NCBI GenBank assembly: GCA_008638375.1
Contig: CM018038.1
Span: forward strand, 36,242,097 to 36,306,096
Reading direction: 5' to 3'
DNA from: Nyssa sinensis
Lineage: Eukaryota; Streptophyta; Magnoliopsida; Cornales; Nyssaceae
Length of the DNA stretch: 64,000 nt
The notes beneath the pieces are model-generated. The model worked only from the letters and a program-made list of their open reading frames with translations, had not been told where the DNA came from and searched no databases. The translations under genes and the position numbers were made by a program. Positions 51,542 to 63,328 of this stretch are shown one piece after another; within the stretch, counting starts at the first letter, position 1; every line of letters begins with the position of its first letter.

Positions 51542-53720
51542 ATTTTAATAGCATTTCCAACAGTAAGGAACGAACTGGGGTACGGGCTACCGATTATCCG
51601 GGTAGTAGAAGGGTAAGTAGTGCATATGCATACATCATGATGGGAAGTGTGTCCTTGGTATTCCAATTAAATTCATTAAAACATGAATTACATATATCCA
51701 AACATCTATTCAAGCAATAAATAAACAAAATAATATAGGAATTAAATACGAAACAATAATAAAAAACTTGTAGATGAACACAATAGTGATTCTAGATCTC
51801 TAAGTCCCTAGTGGAGTTGCCATTGTGAGCATAGGTGCCGAAAAATGAGGATCGTGTCAAACAAACCCCCACGACTTTTTAAGTCCAATCCTTCAAGATG
51901 GGAAGAGGAACACACCCTCTATTCAAATTGAAGTGTACAATGAATACACAAAGGAGTCACCAGATTAGTTTAGGCTAAATTGAAAGCAAACTTGATACAA
52001 CCCATACAGGTAAAAATAATAGCAAAGAAAATTAAAATTACAATGCTTTGGTCTAATTTACATTCTAAACCCCTTAACATGGGTTAAAATAAAGAAAAGA
52101 AAAACTAGTCCACAATAAACCAAATAATTCTGAATCTGGGAGCTAAGGTATGAGATGGGAAGGGTTTAGGCACCCATGCCACCCAGTCTGAATGGACTGG
52201 CCTCAAGTGTTCATCCACATGACTTATATTCCATGACATAAATAAGAGAAAGATTGAGTATTCAGAGACCATGATAATAATGACATGAACGAATAAAATA
52301 AACGGAATACATAAAGTAAATAAACCAAAAGAAAGATACATGAATGAAATAAGAAAAAAAGGCATAAAGTAAATAAGATTAAGGGAAAAGAGTAGACTTA
52401 AGCCCATGAGGCATCTTATGTATCCATTCAAATAATAGAATCAGAGCCAACGTAGTTCTCTAATTCAATTTATTCTATCAAGAGTGATAGGATGAATTGA
52501 ATTAGGAAAAAAGAGAGAATAGTAGGGTTTTTGGGAGCATACCTGATTGTTTGTGTTGAATTAGACAAGTCTTGAGCTTGAACTCCTTGGATTGAATCTT
52601 CAATGGTGTAAAAATTTATCTTCAATGGATTAGAACTCTTACTTTTGTAGAACAAGTATTTTAGAAAATATGGAAGAAGAAACATGGAAAAAGAGATATG
52701 GGAGAGAGAGAAGAGTTATGGTAGCAATATCTGGCTTTTGATTTTTCTATCTGTGTCCCTCTCTGAATTATGGTGACTAGGGGATCTTATTTATAGGAAA
52801 AAAGTAAAGAGGTTTGATCCAAGGGCTCACAATGAATCCTATAAATGAATGACCAAGATTAAATGCTTAATGAGCAGGCAATTAGATATAAATATTATTT
52901 TGTGCATAAATCTAAGAAAAATCCCTTGGAATAAGAAAGGAAGGGAAAAAGGCAAGTTTTTGGTGCACAAATCTAGACAAATCTCTTAGAATAAGGAAGG
53001 AAGGGAAATAAGAAAGTATTTGGTAGAAAAAGCTATATTTACTATATCACTCCTAATTCAATGGAGAATTTAGGAACAAGAAAATTACAAAAATGCCACT
53101 AAGGCATAAAAAATTCAAAATTGTCCCTAAGAGCTAAAATTACCAAATTGACCCTATATGGATAAATTGACATAAAAATTACATATGTGCCCATGAATGA
53201 CCAAAATAACCTATATGAGATCGGAATATTCTATAATTACCAAAGTGTCCTCCAAAAAGCAAAATGACACCAATATTATAGAAAGACCCCTAGAAGGTGG
53301 GAAACTTCTAGTATTTATCAAACTACCTTTACAGGGTAGGAAAACGGTAGAAATTACCAAAATTCCCTCTACGGGCATAATGAACAAAATGCCAAAAATT
53401 TCCTCTATGGGCAAAATTACGGAAATGCTCTCTATGGGCGAAATGACCAAAATATCCTCTATAGACAAAATATCAAAAATGCCCTTTATGAAAAAATGAC
53501 AAAAAATGCTCTCTAGAGGCGAAATGACCAAAATGTCCTCTATGGACAAAATGTCAAAATTTCATCTGTGGGAAAAATGACAAAAATTTCCTTTATGGGC
53601 GAAATGACCAAAATGTCCTCTAGACAAAATGACCAAAATGTCGAAAATACCCTCTATGGGTGAAATGATGGAAATGCCCTTTATGGGCGAGATGACAGAA
53701 ATTACTAAATTACCCCTAGA
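51542..53720 (-). repeat. Family-B LTR element remnant, minus orientation
   Basis: Read on the - strand: short-period modules (53720-52840), a TATAAATAAG box-like motif near 52790, then a leader-like part with CATGGGTGCCTAAACCCTT near 52170. The same order and words occur in plus orientation at 56413-58060. No protein domain is seen. Sequence 51542-51660 may be host or an older repeat, because it continues the target interrupted at 14805. Limits are approximate. Confidence 0.45.
53340..53710. repeat. Short tandem repeat array, ~30-bp units
   Basis: Units built from AATGACCAAAATGTCCTCTA and TGGGCGA with many variants, roughly ten copies. Frames through it look like a repeated hydrophobic/charged peptide but are a by-product of the repeat. 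Confidence 0.75.
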
Positions 53721-54676
53721 TAGAACATATTGTTGTAACTTCCTAGGAATGGCAAAACTAACTCTATTCAATCAAGCGTCTCAAAATGAGGTGCTTACAG
53801 GCTACATGTATAAGAATCACATATGGATCATAAGAACAAACTAAAAGTTACCTTTGCATTAAAAAGTTGTAATGCAAATGACACATGAGTAAACCATTAT
53901 TGAGGAACCAAGAGGTATTCATGACATAAAAATAAGACACAGTACTTACTAATTTCAAATAAAGACAAACAAGAAAAAGAAGCCTAAGCGAATGACGTTA
54001 CATATCATGCAACTAAAGTTATAAGTAAATCCAAAGAATGATTTACGACCAAAAATAAATTTGAGAGAAACTAACCAAGGACTACGTCCTCAAAGAAAAC
54101 TAATAGTATCTGAATGAAGGAATTCAATACTCTCTAAATAATGAAGATAGCGTAGTTTGGGCACACCCTTGACTTTCAAGACCATTACTAAAGCAACAAA
54201 TGGAAATAAAGATTGAAGTACTAGATACCTCCACCTGGTACACAATACATTCTACAAATACAACCAAGAATTTGAAAACCCCAAGTATAAGTGTGCTTAT
54301 GGATTTGTGTCGAGTAAGGTAAAAATGATGACTAGAAGTGGTAACTAGTCCAAAATACAAGTAGAATGAAATAGTCAAGAGATTAAAGAAAAAGTCAAAA
54401 TGAGCAACGGAAGTATAGTGGGCTCATAACCACAGGTCTTAGGATTAGTGAAATAATTATTGAAATATTGATGCAATACATGGAAGATTATGAGTTTAAG
54501 ACATCAAGGTATTGAGAAGTCATAAGAGTGAAAATTAGAAAGTCAAGCCTTTGACTTTCAAGACCACTATTGAAAGAAATAATGAAGGATAGAATCTGTT
54601 TGAAAAATTTCTTAGTTAAGCATAAAAGAGAATAAAGCTTTTTAAATATGAATGTCTGTGTTTTTAGGACAATACT
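53721..54676 (+). repeat. Non-coding interior of a family-A element
   Basis: Positions 53840-54060 match 6390-6640. The region runs up to a polypurine tract at 54677. No gag-pol domain is visible. Confidence 0.45.
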
Positions 54677-54698
54677 CTTTTTAAGGGGGGGAGAAAGG
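54677..54698 (+). promoter_or_regulatory. Polypurine tract upstream of a 3' LTR
   Basis: TTTTTAAGGGGGGGAGAAAG, the same form as the tract at 28142, marks the start of the 3' LTR just after it. Confidence 0.7.
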
Positions 54699-56412
54699 AA
54701 CACATCATCCCAATTACATTGGATGATTATATACAAGTAGGCTACAGAGGGCATACATATGGGATATAGCCATCACATCACAGGCACGATGGGTATAATG
54801 TGTGATGGTTACATCATATAATGTGATGTGATGGCTACAGATACATAGAAATATGTAATTGCCAGACTATCCTTAGCAATATATGGGTTACCAAATAGAT
54901 TGGAAAATAATTAGAAAGGGGAAAACCTAACATTGTTGGATACTCTGGACCTAATGATTAGGTCAAATTAAGCATCCGAGAATCTGAAGTGGTCTCCTAT
55001 AAAAGTGTAAAATTACCATATGCTCCTAAAGGGCCAAATAAGTTATAAAGCATCAAGAACCCTAAATTGGGAATTTAAGGGTCTTCTAATCAATCAAATT
55101 GAGTTCAAAATACCATAAGAACATTAAATTGAGGTACTTGAAAAAGAATTTATGTTGATTCAACATACAATGTCTTTTAATCCATGATTATAGGATCACC
55201 AAAGAATGAAAAATGAGACAATGGCTATCGGATAATTGTTATGGGATAAATATGAAAATGCAATGCTAATGACCTAATGTAAGTAAACTTGAACTCTAAA
55301 GTAGGGGATACCTATATCTACCTTTGTGAGCACTCTCTCTATAATTGCTTGTAGCTCACTTTTTGTATCATGTTCATTACTTACCCTGAATTTCTAACTC
55401 TGAATCTGTTGAGGCTACTATTGTATAGCTATTTTGATCTAATTTATAATACCTTATTATGGATCTCTGTAATCTGTTGTATCCTTCTGATCTGAATATA
55501 TGATATCTCTTTGAGATTCTTTGTTGTCAATGTTGTATATTTTCTTAACTCTCTGTTGTGAAAATTGATGAACTGTTCTCGGTCCTTGCCTAGTGGATAT
55601 CTACATTTAACTATGATTCTTTTTGTATATTCAAGATTGTGTATATCACATTGCCTCTCTCTTATAGATGCCACTAGCCTTTTGGCTTATGTTTGGGTAC
55701 ACCACTTAACATTCTGTTATGGTTTTTGATAAGGAAGGTTTTTATTTATCAGAGCTCCTATGCCATTTGGAATAACCCAATGATGCAGTGACACCTAGAT
55801 GGGTAGTTGGGCCTGTTCTGTTGTTCGTATTATGGCATTTTCTATATCAATCTTTTATGGATTGTGTTATTCTATCCTAACGGACAACTCCTTTGATCTT
55901 GATTTCTTGTGATTATTTCTTGTTTATATACCATTGTTAACTTATGGCAAAGGAAATGATTTACTTATTGAGCTTAAGTTAGCTCACCCCAAATCTGTAA
56001 CAAATTTTTAGATAATACGATATGGAGGGAAAAGTAGTGATGGTGATTAACAATGCTAGTGATATACTTTTAGACAATCTGATGATGTACAACTCTAGAA
56101 TCTTAACTTGAAATGTTCCTGTAAGAATAATGTTCTTACTAGATGTTTTGATGTTGTGATATGAGGAGATGTAATTAGATATGTATTATGAATAATGATG
56201 ACAAAAAATGTGTATAGAAAGTAATCTTAATACTAAATGTTGAAGTTCATAATGGTTATCAGATGAGTTGCATATGGGTGGCTTCCACAGTTATTTAAAA
56301 ATGAAATCTTTTTATTGTTTAGTACAATCTATTTGATTTTGTACGGCTTGTCTAGGTGATAGTATCGGTCTCGGTCCGAAAATCCATAGAGGGTGGGTTT
56401 CGGGTCATGACA
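54699..56412 (+). mobile_element. Family-A 3' LTR, shortened (1.7 kb)
   Basis: Follows the polypurine tract and ends AGAGGGTGGGTTTCGGGTCA followed by TGACA at 56412. It keeps a module (54940), ATCCATGATTATAGGATCACC (55181) and the TTGAGCTTAAGTTAGCTCACC segment (55965-55990). At about half the family length it is internally deleted. No paired target duplication was found for CTTAG at 56413. Confidence 0.65.
54767..54837. repeat. Short inverted repeat (15-bp perfect arms)
   Basis: TAGCCATCACATCAC (54767-54781) is exactly the reverse complement of 54823-54837. The loop contains a further TGTGATGGTTACATCA imperfect palindrome. It lies just inside the 3' LTR start. Confidence 0.75.
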
Positions 56413-58060
56413 CTTAGGTCTCTATTTAAGGTTCCTAACGTTCATTAGTTCATCTTGTTGCTTACTTGAGCCCTTAGGACTCCTCATGATAAAGTCCTAT
56501 TCTCGTTAGTACTCTCTTGTCAGAGTCCCAGTCCAAGTAGGACTCTCCCAATAGAGTTTCACTCCCAGGAAGATTAGTCCCAATAGAGTCCCAGTCCAAG
56601 TAGGGCATTTTGATAATTTCGGCACCAATTTGCCTTTGGAGCACTTTTTGGCACAATCCTACCTTTAGTGGGACTTTCTAGTCACTTGAGAGGCATTTTC
56701 ATAATTTTTATATCATTTTACCCACTTGTGGGTAATTTGGTAATTTTATCCCTTTGGTGACAAATTAGGGGTAATTTGGCCTTTTCACATATCTTGTGAC
56801 AATCTAGAGATTTCCACCAAATTGGAAAAAATTTGGTAATCTTAAGTGATTGTAGTTTAGTCAGGCATAATTAGGATTTTCCACTTTTAGAGTTTCTATA
56901 AATTTGGTTGCTTGATATTTCTTTAAATGGAGATATATTAAACCTAGATGTTATCATTTTAGAGTTTATTTTCTAATTAAATTCTATTTCTCTTTTATCT
57001 CATTGGCTCTTGCATGTAAACACTAGTTTTTTTGGTTCTTGCATTGTCATAATTATTTATTACTTTATTTAGTTATGATAATCATTCCTTAGGATAATTA
57101 TTTAATTATTTATTTATTTAATTAGATAATTATCACTCAAGACATGATCCTAGCCCTCCATTTTCATCTTAGACTCTTTGATCAAATCTCCATATTTTGC
57201 CTATAAATAGAGCCCCCTTGGCTGTTAGTTTTAAACACACAATTTCATAATTTTATGCTGTTAACATAATTTTAGAGTCCTCCTTACAAAAACTCCCCAT
57301 TTCCCAAGGTTGAAGCCCCACTGAAGTAACGATATCCCTTCAAGAAGCAAGCCAAAATGATGTTTTCCCAACCGAAGAACAAGCCGAAGATCTACCCAAT
57401 TGAAGTCTCCGAATTGGACTTTCCAAGCTGAAGTGTTGTTCGACTCCCACTATTGAATAAGGTACAATTTCAAACCCTTAACAGTTTTCTTCAGATTCGG
57501 TTGATCTCGCCTTTTCTATCACTCTTGATAAAGAAGATAAACTGAATAACTACGTAACTCTAATTTCATTTTCTAAACGGATACATAGGAAGCCTTTGGG
57601 CCTGAGTCAGATCTTTTTTCTATTTTCTTTTCTATTTTATTTCTTTATGCGGGACTGTTTTTTCTTTATTATTTCTAGACTCACATCTCTCTCTTCTGTT
57701 TTCTCATGACAAAATAGCCTTGTAAGTGAATATTTGAGGCCGACCCATTCGGATCGAGCGGGGTGGGTGCCTAACACCTTCTCACTCCGTACCTTAGCCC
57801 CTGAGCTTGTTTCTTTATTTTTTGCTTTATTTCAGTGTTTTATCTTTCTTTTGATCCATGTCAAGGGATCTCTTAGTATGTATTTAGGATTCAAAGTGAT
57901 GTAATTTTTATTTCATTTCTTTTAGTATTCCTTCAAACGTATTGTTCAAGTTGTAATGGGTTTACTTGTTTATTTGCCCAAAGTAAGTTGTCGACTCTTC
58001 ACTTTCTCTATCTCCCATAAGAGGCATTCTTTCCCACATTTAGCGGGGAGACAACCGAGA
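56413..58060 (+). repeat. Family-B LTR element remnant, plus orientation
   Basis: Short-period modules with GGGCATTTTGATAATTT-like words (56600-56830; the word AGAGTCCCAGTCCAAGTAGG is duplicated at 56523 and 56588), then TATAAATAG (57202-57210), then a leader with GGGGTGGGTGCCTAACACC (57760-57778). It is the inverted counterpart of 51542-53720. No coding frame. Confidence 0.45.
57202..57210 (+). promoter_or_regulatory. TATA box of the family-B LTR
   Basis: TATAAATAG followed about 30 bases later by a transcript-like leader. Position and sequence fit an LTR promoter, and the minus copy has a TATAAATAAG equivalent. Confidence 0.55.
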
Positions 58061-58918
58061 TTTCTTTAATCCATAAAAAATATATTCTTTTTTCTAGCAT
58101 TAGCGCCCATAGCTATTATAAGTGAACCGACTCAAAGATGCTAAAAGTTGACTGGTTTAGACAGGTTTGCCATGTTAGCACATTAACTTAGCAAAACAAT
58201 GTTATTCCACTTAACATTGAGATTTAACTCGAACCCACTTACGACCCGACTAGATAGCCCATTATTGTTCATCATCGTTCTTGTGCTAGGGTTTACTGTT
58301 TCATGAATAGTAAACCCTAGAAAATCTAGAGCCAATTTCATATGATTTCAAGCATCGATTCAACCTCTTTTTTATTCTATTCATCTTCTGAGTTCTCAAC
58401 CTTCGTTTTGGCATAGATTTTAAGCCTTGAATCATATTAGGAAGCTCGATTTGAACTTCAACCCTCAAACCTACAAGTCGATGGTTCATGTTTATTTTTG
58501 GACCATTTTGCTCCAATTTTTCTTTGTTATGATCCTTGTATTGTGGGGTTTCAATCCTTATTCATAAATTCAAGCTTTAGGCTTGTTTTAGACAGGTTCA
58601 ATTTTGAACCTTCAACTACGCATCGTTGTTTCTCTCGGGTCTTTGGGCCATTTTCACTATTTTTTTCTTGTTTTGTGTACCTTGTTCACACAACTTCTTA
58701 CACTAAAACCATAGTCTTCCTACTTTTTTTCTTCGCTTCTTGAAGCATTTATTCTAACTTGACTATCGGAGAGCTCTTGGCAGACACCATGTCGGTATCC
58801 CATAACTCTTCCCGATAACTTTTTCTAATTTTGTAAGAAGGCATCTTTATTTGTGAATTTTCACCCCCACAAATATATTGACAAAATCCGTAACAGTATT
58901 ATAGATAGTGTCACATCC
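58061..58918. other. Unassigned non-coding sequence
   Basis: No convincing gene or element end. It carries GATAG (58914-58918), the left target copy of the next solo LTR. Confidence 0.3.
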
Positions 58919-61711
58919 CAAACCCCACCTTATGCGGAGTAGGGATAATGATCGACTAGTTAGGAAACTCGCCAATATACTATCTCTTTTGTAGCCATAT
59001 TGATGACGTGTCCAACCAAAGGCCTCTTGACTAGTACATAAATCCATGCATTCATAACTATATATAGTAGTGAAAATAAAATATGGGAGAGCATAATCTA
59101 AATTATGGTTCATTACATCAAATTGATGTCTAAATATTATAGCCTTTAAAAATATTTCTTGGTATTTTTAATACAAAACAAACTACACAAGTCAAAAGCC
59201 AAGATCTCCTCCAAAATGGCTATAATCTAATCTATCTTCTTATGCTGAACTATATGGGCTATCACTTGAAAAATACAAGATAAAACCATGTGAGTTTTGT
59301 GAAAATCTTGTGAATAACACAAGTTCCCTGTCATGAGTTTTCTGGAAACTCTTTTCATAAACTTTCATATATTTTATGGATAACAGTTAAAAGAAGTTGT
59401 ACTAAAAGCTACTGGAATTCTTAAAACATAAAAATATAACTGAAATTTGCAAAATGTTTTCTTGAAATCATGAGAGAGCTTATGCCAAATAGTTTTTTAA
59501 GATTAAACATCATATCATCAAATCATATACTATAAAAGTAGTGATCAAATAACACATTCTAACAACTATAAGCTTTGTCTCGTAGGACCATTAGTTGTCA
59601 CATTAGCGACCATACTATAATTTTGAGCTCATGGCTTACATTTCCTACTCAAAAGACCTATTGGAAGTCTATCAGCTCTTTACCTTCGGTAGGGTTTTCA
59701 TGTTTACTGGCTCTTAACCCTCGACAGGATGTTCTTACATCTCTAAGGCATGTAAACTTTATACTAAAACATGTTTGTAAAATATTTTTTAAGCTATCCA
59801 TATCACATAAAACATTTAAAGAAATGTTGATAAAAACATGCAGTTGAAACATTTATCATAATGCTCTGAAAAATTTCATAAAGCTATAATAGAACTGCAT
59901 TTCATAGAAAATATCTCCACTTCAAGATTCGGGATTACTCACATTAGCATCTATCTTAGCTATTTATTCTTCCCTTGATTGTTTCTTATGTCCTTAGGCC
60001 CTATAAAAGTGATTAACATTCATTAAACACTACTTTAAGGGTACATTTCTTAAAGACCTATACTTTACGAGCATCTTTGGGCCAAACGAACTCCACCACT
60101 AAGTCTGAAACAGTCATAAATGATTAAGTATGAAGTTTTGTAATTTTTGGTGTTTGTTTGGCTACTTAAGTAAAGTTGTGAAGTTGCATTAAATTTGCCT
60201 ACTACATTTAGAAAATTCATTTGCTAAAACGAACTTTGTCATTGGGTCTAATATGCTGAAAAACCTTAATTCGATATTTTTTGGATCTTAATTTGGTCAT
60301 TTGTAACAGTAATTATGCTAAATATAGTTTCTAGGGACATAATTGTCATTTTTGCATTTGTTTAGGGGCAAATCGTCATTTTGACAACTTTAGGTTTACT
60401 TTTGAAATTTACCAAAAATTTAAGGGCTTAGGTGTAATTTCCATGATTTACTATTTTAAAATAATCATCTTTCTAATTTAGGAGGGTATTTTTAAATTAA
60501 TTCTTGTATTAATTGGGCCTTTATATAATTTAATTAAATTATTGGGCCTGAAATATAATTTCAGAAAGTTAAATACTATTTTCCTATTTTAGAGGGGCAT
60601 GTTTGAATTATTAAAAATTCATTCTAGGCCTTAGTATAATTTTTGGAAACTAAGTCACTTGTCTTGAATTAATTTACTTACTATTTTGGAAATAATTTTT
60701 AGAATCTCCATTGATTTGGAATTAAAAGTTCACTTAGCTGGGATTAGTTTCCAATTAATCACTAATTGGGAATTAATTTAACCTTTATTCCAGAATTTTT
60801 CAATTCGAGGTTTATCAAATTTTCTTATTCCCTTAAACCTCAAAATCAATTTCTTACACTTACAATCAAAGAGCCCTAATTCAATTTTTAATTAATTAAC
60901 CTAACTCCCAAAATGCGATCATTTTGGCTAACGCTTACCCGTGGCTTGGTCGGGTCAACTCGAACCCTGATCGACCTACCTAACTCGACCTGGTACTGTT
61001 CATCATCGTTTCTACTAGGACGTTACTATAGTTGCGTAAACCTAAAAATTTCAGATGTTATTTCACGTCGTTTTAGGTCCTTTTTCGATATGTTTTCATT
61101 CCTAATCAATTCCTAGGGTCATAGTTTAGGTTTCCTTGTTGATTTTATGCATTGGAATGCACTGGTAAGCTCTATCCAAGCTTCCATATCTGCATTGTAT
61201 CAAGGTCTGATTCTTGCTCGTTTCGTCACCAAATTGTGTGTGGTTTGGTTTGTTGTGATCCTTAGAACACAAGGTTTCATCCTACGGTTATAGAACCGAG
61301 GTTAAAGCTTGTTTTCAACAGATTCAAATTTAGACCCTTTACTATTTAAGGTCAGTTTTCACTGGTCGTTAAACTATTCTTCCTATTTTGTTTTTGTTTT
61401 GTAAACCTTTTAGTATCTAGTTCAAGTTCCAAGCATAAAAAATTAATTTAGTTTTCATCGATTTCAAACCAACTTTGAAGGTCCATCAATGGCGGTTTGT
61501 CTTGATTCTTATGGTTCTAGGGCCTAAAGCAGGGGTAAATGATCTAATGTGTTTAGAACTTAGATAGAAACTTAATGAAGTTAAGAGTAGTGAGTTCTAA
61601 CCTATTTTTGGATGAGTTGCATATTTCCTCCTACTCTCTTTTCTTTTGTCACTGTCCAAGCAACAATGTCTTTTCCCTTCTTCATGAAATTTCTCTCTCC
61701 CTCTCTCAGTT

Positions 61712-61746
<35 letters not shown>

Positions 61747-62083
61747 CTTGAGTTGTATATACTTATATATTGGAATAAATCTCCTTCACCATGAAGGAAT
61801 TTCAAGGTCAACAATGGTGGACTAGGTTTGTGGGCTATTGTGGCTGTTTGCAAGTGTTGTAGGGACAGTGAGAAGGTGGCTAAGCACATGTGTGTTGCAA
61901 CAAGCATACTTCTCCCCTTTTCTTTTCTTTTTTTTCAACTTAGATATATATATATATATATTATACATACCTGTTTTTACACATTTTATGTGCATTCCTT
62001 CTCTCTCTCATCATGTGCAAAGTATATGATGAGTAACTTATTTTAATACATTTATTTTATTATTTTATTTTCTAAATTTTTTG

Positions 62084-62114
<31 letters not shown>

Positions 62115-62700
62115 ATGTGTGTATATTCACCCATACATACACTCAAGTGTGTGTTTTCTTGTCCCTCTCATCATGTGCAGGTCACATGATGAAGGAAATC
62201 ATTTTTAATTATTTTTTCATATTTTTTCCTATTTATTTTATTTTATTTGTATATATATACAAACCTATATACACACTTATGTGTGTGTATTTGGACCTCA
62301 CTTATCATGTGCAGGTCACATGATGTATAATATAATTTTTCAAAATTTTCTTTTATGTTTCTAATATTTTATGTTTTTTTTTTTTTTGTATTTTTCCTTA
62401 TTTTTTATAATTATTTTATTTAATAATTTATAATATTTGATGTATAATTCTTCCTACTTTAGGTTAGTGATGCACTGATCACTTAATCTCATTATCATTA
62501 ATTAGGTTAGATCCATCTATAGTTAGGTTGAATTTTAACCGTACACTGAGTTATGACCTACTAAGTTAATTTCTAACTTTAGTTTGTCATGTTATTTTAC
62601 AATGCTCAAAAAATTTTGAAAAACCCTTTTATTGATGTGATTTTTACTACATATCCTAAATTATCAAATTTACTAGGTTGGGTGTTTACACATAGTACTT
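58919..62700 (-). mobile_element. Solo LTR, family A, 3.8 kb, minus orientation, TSD GATAG/CATAG
   Basis: Starts TGTCACATCCCAAACCCC and ends GGTTGGGTGTTTACA. Flanks are GATAG and CATAG (62701-62705), 5 bp with one difference. Diverged modules lie at about 60085 and 60226. TG, GA and TA microsatellites (61713-61745, 61945-61962, 62085-62115) and a threefold TCATCATGTGCA-type word (62007, 62168, 62304) lie in the 5' half. No coding frame. Confidence 0.75.
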
Positions 62701-63073
62701 CCTGTTAAGATCAAACAAAGTAGAAGAGAGAGAGTAAAAAGTAGCTTTACATGTGTGTTATGCACGCAAGAAGAAGTTGGAGGGAGATGCAAAGGAATGA
62801 AGAACAATTAGGCTCGGTTTGTTTCTATTTTCAAAAATAGTTTTTTAATTTTAAAATGCAGAATACGTATTTTAAAATATATTTTTTTAATTTTTTAAAA
62901 TTTAGATTATCATATCTAAATATATTTTTACAATTTTTTAAAAATTAATTACAAAATTTTTAATATATTTTAAAAAATTGTTTCTCAATCACAATCCAAA
63001 CGAGGCCTTAATAATTTACATTAAAGAATAGACAAACAAAGAATGTTAGTCCTTTGGGTGCATCACATAATTG
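62701..63073. other. AT-rich flank with self-complementary A/T stretches
   Basis: Poly-T and poly-A words around 62830-62990 make imperfect inverted repeats (TTTTAAAATATATTTTT). GGCTCGGTTTGTTTCTATTT near 62813 and CCAAACGAGGCC near 62997 are inverted, suggesting a MITE-like element of about 200 bp, not certain. Confidence 0.35.
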
Positions 63074-63328
63074 TTTAAAGTAAAGAGTCAAGTGTGTATC
63101 CGAGTGGAGATAATTGATCAAATGGGGTGGGAATGCACTTTAGAGGACGAGGAATTAGATACTTTTCCTTTGCTCCTAATATATATATATATTAGGAGCA
63201 AAGGAAAAGTATCTAATTCCTCATTTGAGCAAAGGAAAAGTATCTAATTCCTCGTCCTCTAAAGTGCATTCCCACCCCATTTGATCAATTATCTCCACTC
63301 GGATACACACTTGACTCTTTACTTTAAA
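63074..63328. repeat. Long near-perfect hairpin, ~110-bp arms with an AT loop
   Basis: The left arm starts TTTAAAGTAAAGAGTCAAGT at 63074 and the right arm ends with its exact complement at 63328. The centre is (AT)n at 63179-63193. The arms match with almost no differences, except that the right arm contains an extra ~31-bp copy of GAGCAAAGGAAAAGTATCTA and following bases (63197-63252). Confidence 0.9.

Noticed and set aside
53197..53549. Open frames on both strands with repeated Met/Ile-rich peptide
   Set aside because: They simply translate the ~30-bp minisatellite; both strands are open for the same reason.
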